NCBI GenBank assembly: GCA_018136815.1
Contig: CM030932.1
Coordinates: forward strand, 5,990,407 to 6,054,406
Source: Isochrysis galbana
Lineage: Eukaryota > Haptophyta > Isochrysidales > Isochrysidaceae
DNA: 64,000 bases
Direction: 5' to 3'
Shown here: positions 61,168 to 64,000 of the stretch, one piece after another
Layout of the letters: each line of letters begins with the position of its first letter
How positions within the stretch are numbered: position 1 is the stretch's first letter
Position numbers and translations under genes: made by a program
The notes under the pieces: generated by a model
Database searches by the model: none
What the model was told of the DNA's origin: nothing
What the model saw: only the letters and a program-made list of their open reading frames with translations

Positions 61168-61760
61168 TCAGTGGCTAGATAGAGGGAACTTGCCAGAGCG
61201 TATCGCTCGTCGCGCGTCGCGCGCTCTCGCCCGCCGCGCGGCAGTGTTCCACTGCTTTGCAGACGTCATCGAGCGTCGCGAGCCGTTGCTCCACCAGGGC
61301 ACCATAGGCAGCCTTGGTGTAGGCTCCCTTGCCCCCTCTGGGCGGCTCCAGACGCGATCCCCAGGTTCGAAACGAGCTGGTCTTTGAGACTTGATCGTAG
61401 CCTCACGGACCGACTCAGCCTGAGCGGCTAGGGTAGCCTCGAGAGTGCTGGACCATGAGAGGCGGAGGCTCGCATTGAGCCTGGATGCGTACGAGCGAAC
61501 GTCGGCGGACGCCGCCTCGAGAGCAGTAGGCGAGACAGACTTCGGATCAGAGAGTTGAGCGGGCAGACGCAGCTCACGCCCAAAGATCAAAGACGCTAGA
61601 GACTACAGACCGGGAGGTAACACGACCGGAGGAAGCCTTCAACGAGTCAACGAGAGGAGTAGGAACGGCAAATGGTCGACCCAATGACCGCCACCCTCGT
61701 TCGCATCAAACGGATGAGCGTTTGCTGAGCGCGTTCGACGATAGCCTACACCTTCATGTC
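61168..61760 (-). pseudogene. Retrotransposon integrase C-terminal remnant (Ty3/Gypsy-like)
   Basis: The minus-strand frame 61168-61590 opens with LIFGRELRLPAQL, the motif that follows the integrase core in LTR retrotransposons. A charged helix (YASRLNASLRLSW and LEATLAAQAESVREATIK) and FEPGDRVW, the start of the C-terminal beta-barrel, follow. Upstream, in other frames, pieces like IVERAQQTLIRLMR and HWVDHLPFLL (61640-61760) are recognisable as the end of the integrase core. Frameshifts and stops show it is dead. No LTR, protease or RT was seen nearby. The exact superfamily is tentative. Confidence 0.65.
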
Positions 61761-61761
61761 G

Positions 61762-62575
61762 GGAACTATGGTTAAAACGATAGGGTCATGGAGCGCGCGC
61801 CGCTCCCCTCCCCTCCTGCCGCCCCACCCGCCGCGACGGACGATCGGGCCATGCTCGACGCCTCGCACCCGAAGCGCCCTAGCGCCCTCGAGAGGGCGCC
61901 CCACCGACCAAGGTGCGCGTGAGGCGCGGCCCGAGCCGTCCCCTGACAGCCATACACCAGACACCAGCAAGGACACCATGCCCAGCATGCCCACCACAGC
62001 CCCCAACTCCCTCCAACCACTCAAGGCCTCCCGACAGCTGTGACAAGTCGGCTCAGAGCCGTATCCCATAGGGAAAGCCGCAAGGCTGGGCCCCTACAAA
62101 GCCGCGGTACTGACCTCGTGCGACAGCACGAGGCACAGGCCTGGCCAGACATCTCACCAACAACCCCAAGGGGGGAACAGTCAAGCTGGTGTAGAACAAG
62201 CTACACCAGGGGAACGGAATGGCAGACAACCCTTGAGAGAGACCACGGAGAGGGCTCTAGGACCCAACCCACAGTCCCTCCGTCACCGTGGGCGACGACG
62301 GGGGCAGCCGAGGCAAGCCCAGAGCGGTCCCACAGCCAAACTCACACACACACATACACCATGAGAGACGCAAGCCTACACCACAAGAGTGGTGGAAAGC
62401 GCCACGATCCTGACGCTCCCGCGTCAGACCACGAGCAAGGGACATGGGACTCTCCCCAGGTCTCTGAGGCCCTCAAACCCCTGACTAACCCCCACTCCGC
62501 CACCGCCGGCCTTCAGATGACAGACATCCAAGACATCGAGCAAGAGATGGAGCCCCTCGATTTCGACCCAATCCA
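61762..62575 (+). pseudogene. LINE 5' end and ORF1 N-terminal part, third copy
   Basis: It starts like the 829-aa fusion: AACGATAGGGTCATGGAGCG (61777-61796) and MERAPLPSPPAAPP. Frames are broken at about 62040, after which an open frame runs to 62606 with SATAGLQMTDIQDIEQEMEP. The counterpart in the 829-aa protein is TATQVALLDEDLEPELQEE. It ends before the conserved ORF1 block. The 3' break lies directly at the end of the hydroxylase exon on the other strand. Confidence 0.7.
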
Positions 62576-62582
62576 CTTCTAC

Positions 62583-63153
62583 CTTTTGTTTCGGGATCTG
62601 GAATAACAATGCCCATATGACAACGAAGAGCTTCATTGGCTAATCCGCTCCATCCGCGATGTTTGTTTAGTTCAGTTCTAGGACCGAGTTTGCTAAAAAT
62701 CGCAGTTCGAAGCCCTGGAATGCTTCTGATTAATTCAATTGTCTTTGGAAATGTTGTCGAGTACTCTGCGTTCCAAACTCCAAAGCCATAGAGTGGAACT
62801 ACCTTCCAATCATGACCCTCTTCTTTTGTGTAAAGATATTCTTCTGGCCAATCATAAATTTTGTACTCACTGCCAAGAAACTCTCTTTCAATGAGTTCAA
62901 AGTTGTTTGCGAGCATCTCAAGATGCGGAAAGACTTTGTAGGGGTTCGGGTAAAACCGCTGACGACATCCAAAGTAATGCTTCACGCAATGCTTCCCGCC
63001 TAGAAATAGCGTAGATAATATTACAATGATAAACATAATGATGACTTCTTTATTTTTCGAAATTAATCCGCGCGGCCGACTCCCTCGTCCCCTGACAAGC
63101 AGCGACCCGTCTGCAACAATTGGACCCATAGGTGTTTGAATATAGGGACACAT
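62583..63153 (-). CDS. Aspartyl/asparaginyl beta-hydroxylase-like protein, 3' part missing
   Basis: About 190 codons in a markedly AT-rich stretch. A transmembrane anchor (VIIMFIIVILSTLFLGG) lies after a short N-terminal region. Then comes the start of the hydroxylase domain: WKVVPLYGFGVWNAEYST, FPKTIELIRSIPGL, FSKLGPRTELNKHRGWSGLA and NEALRCHMGIVIPDPE. The first conserved His of the metal-binding double-stranded beta-helix is in the KHRG context. The other ligands lie further downstream and are absent. The exon ends at CAAAAG|GTAGAA, a plausible donor, and only a few bases later LINE sequence begins. It could therefore continue in an intron-disrupted gene or be truncated. Start: ATG 63153, shortly before the anchor. 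The composition is unlike the neighbours, so transfer, possibly from an AT-rich genome, is conceivable. Confidence 0.65.
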
Positions 63154-63512
63154 TTTGGGGGGGGTAAATTGTATAAGGTGTAGAAAAAGGCAATGCAGGG
63201 GGCTAAAAAAAGGGAACCTCAAGTTGCATCCTCTCCGTGGGAGATTCTGTGTGCGTAAATTACTCATCGCACCTGCGTTAGATGCTTTCGATTTTCGTGT
63301 ATTGTGTCTTTTCTTTGGCCTCTTCAACGACGTGTGCCACCCCCACGTTGGCGGCTATTGTGAGGCGTAGCGCACGCACAAAACCAATGAAAAATTCACA
63401 CTTGACATTTGTTGGCCGGATACGGCCACCTATGGGTGCAAATAACCCCTCGGACGACATGCACACACATGCACTCGGTCCGCGGCACATGCCCCTCAAC
63501 GTGGCACCGCCA
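63154..63512. other. Intergenic region
   Basis: Continues AT-richer than the window average to about 63330. No features were recognised beyond the likely 5' flank of the hydroxylase and 3' flank of the next gene. Confidence 0.4.
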
Positions 63513-64000
63513 TCAAAATCTTCCGCCACCTCTGCCCCTGCCACCGCTTTTCTTGAATGATCCGCCTCTACCCTTTGAACCTTTGCCAGAACCACGCTGT
63601 GGGGTTAAATGCCTTCCAGGCATCGCGCGACGATCTCCGCTCCTATCAGCTCGGCTAGGAAAGGATCGAGTAGGAGCGCCCTTACGACTCTTGCGTCCAC
63701 CATTGCTGCCGCCCTTGCCGCCGCTCTTCGCTCGGCCAGTGGTTGCAGTTTTCACGCCTCCACGATGACGCTGACCGCCACCCCATCCATCGTCCTCCTC
63801 AAAGTCATCCTCGTCGCCCAGCAAGTTACTGTCTGCTCCTGATGAGACATGAAATGTCATTTCTTGCGCGCCGCCAATCCGAGTTGAGGAACGGCTCTCC
63901 TTGGGCAGATGAGCCAGTCTTGCTGCAAATGTCATACCCGCGGGCAGGGCAACCGCCCCCGAGCTTCCATTTAAGGCGTCTCCGCGAACACCAATCATCC
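63513..64000 (-). CDS. C-terminal part of a Gly/Arg/Lys-rich protein, incomplete at the window edge
   Basis: The open frame enters from beyond 64000 and stops at 63513. About 160 residues are visible: an ordered-looking part (SSGAVALPAGMTFAARLAHL), an acidic stretch (LLGDEDDFEEDDGWGGG) and a long basic tail (GGRKSRKGAPTRSF and SFKKSGGRGRGGGRF). Such acidic-then-RGG tails are typical of nucleolar and RNA-binding proteins, for example RNA helicases or ribosome-assembly factors. The identity cannot be settled without the upstream part. Confidence 0.55.
   Translation of the reverse strand, partial: MIGVRGDALNGSSGAVALPAGMTFAARLAHLPKESRSSTRIGGAQEMTFHVSSGADSNLLGDEDDFEEDDGWGGGQRHRGGVKTATTGRAKSGGKGGSNGGRKSRKGAPTRSFPSRADRSGDRRAMPGRHLTPQRGSGKGSKGRGGSFKKSGGRGRGGGRF

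Noticed and set aside
62040-62606. Independent 188-aa gene
   Set aside because: Similarity to the N-terminal part of the LINE ORF1 shows that it is a broken LINE copy.

Overview
The window is nuclear DNA of a GC-rich, intron-containing microbial eukaryote. Its genes are interrupted by short GT-AG introns (about 80-225 bp) that I could place from reading frame and protein conservation. Most bases between genes belong to repeats: non-LTR retrotransposon (LINE) pieces, a family of inverted-repeat DNA transposons, long homopolymers and microsatellites. Gene content (Fanconi A-like protein, B12 adenosyltransferase, exostosin-type glycosyltransferase with EGF repeats, GH3 glycosidase, JMJD6, PUB-PHD protein, ribosomal protein L35) fits a free-living alga or protist. 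A haptophyte or similar alga is my guess, but the sequence alone does not prove a lineage. Two 100-base N blocks show that this is a scaffold from an assembly.

Layout. 1-1170: transposon end, hairpin-rich repeat, gap. 1171-10172: copy A of a 9-kb block holding a degraded LINE, a cytochrome-b5-reductase-like gene, MMAB (cobalamin adenosyltransferase), about 3 kb of repeats and the C-terminal end of an unknown gene. 10173-11932: rearranged LINE pieces and transposon ends. 11970-20110: three genes on the minus strand (FANCA-like, an SDR-family oxidoreductase, a three-RRM nucleolin-like protein). 20110-26610: repeats only, including a complete 985-bp DNA transposon with 17-bp terminal inverted repeats and a 7-bp target duplication. 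26655-29028: GH3 glycoside hydrolase. 30334-35152: two LINE derivatives head to tail, each an in-frame fusion of ORF1 to the C-terminal end of ORF2. 32907-41916: copy B of the 9-kb block, nearly identical to copy A, but here the unknown gene is intact. 43573-46540: a decayed autonomous-looking transposon with a transposase-like ORF. 47270-52949: exostosin/EGF gene and JMJD6. 54958-55708: RPL35. 56020-56345: an array of GATAGCTATC palindromes. 59208-60287: PUB-PHD protein. 61168-62575: retrotransposon integrase remnant and a third LINE ORF1. 62583-63153: an AT-rich aspartyl/asparaginyl-hydroxylase-like gene, cut off. 63513-64000: the Gly/Arg-rich C-terminal end of a gene that runs out of the window.

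The cellular genes do not form one pathway. They are ordinary housekeeping and regulatory genes embedded in mobile DNA. What stands out is how the repeats relate to each other and to the genes. One family of termini starting TAGGGCGGTC unites at least eight element ends, a complete non-autonomous copy and a transposase-bearing copy. Two different short modules sit at matching places just upstream of pairs of unrelated genes (exostosin and JMJD6; GH3 and the unknown 527-aa gene). The 9-kb block is either a very recent segmental duplication or two alleles joined by the assembler.
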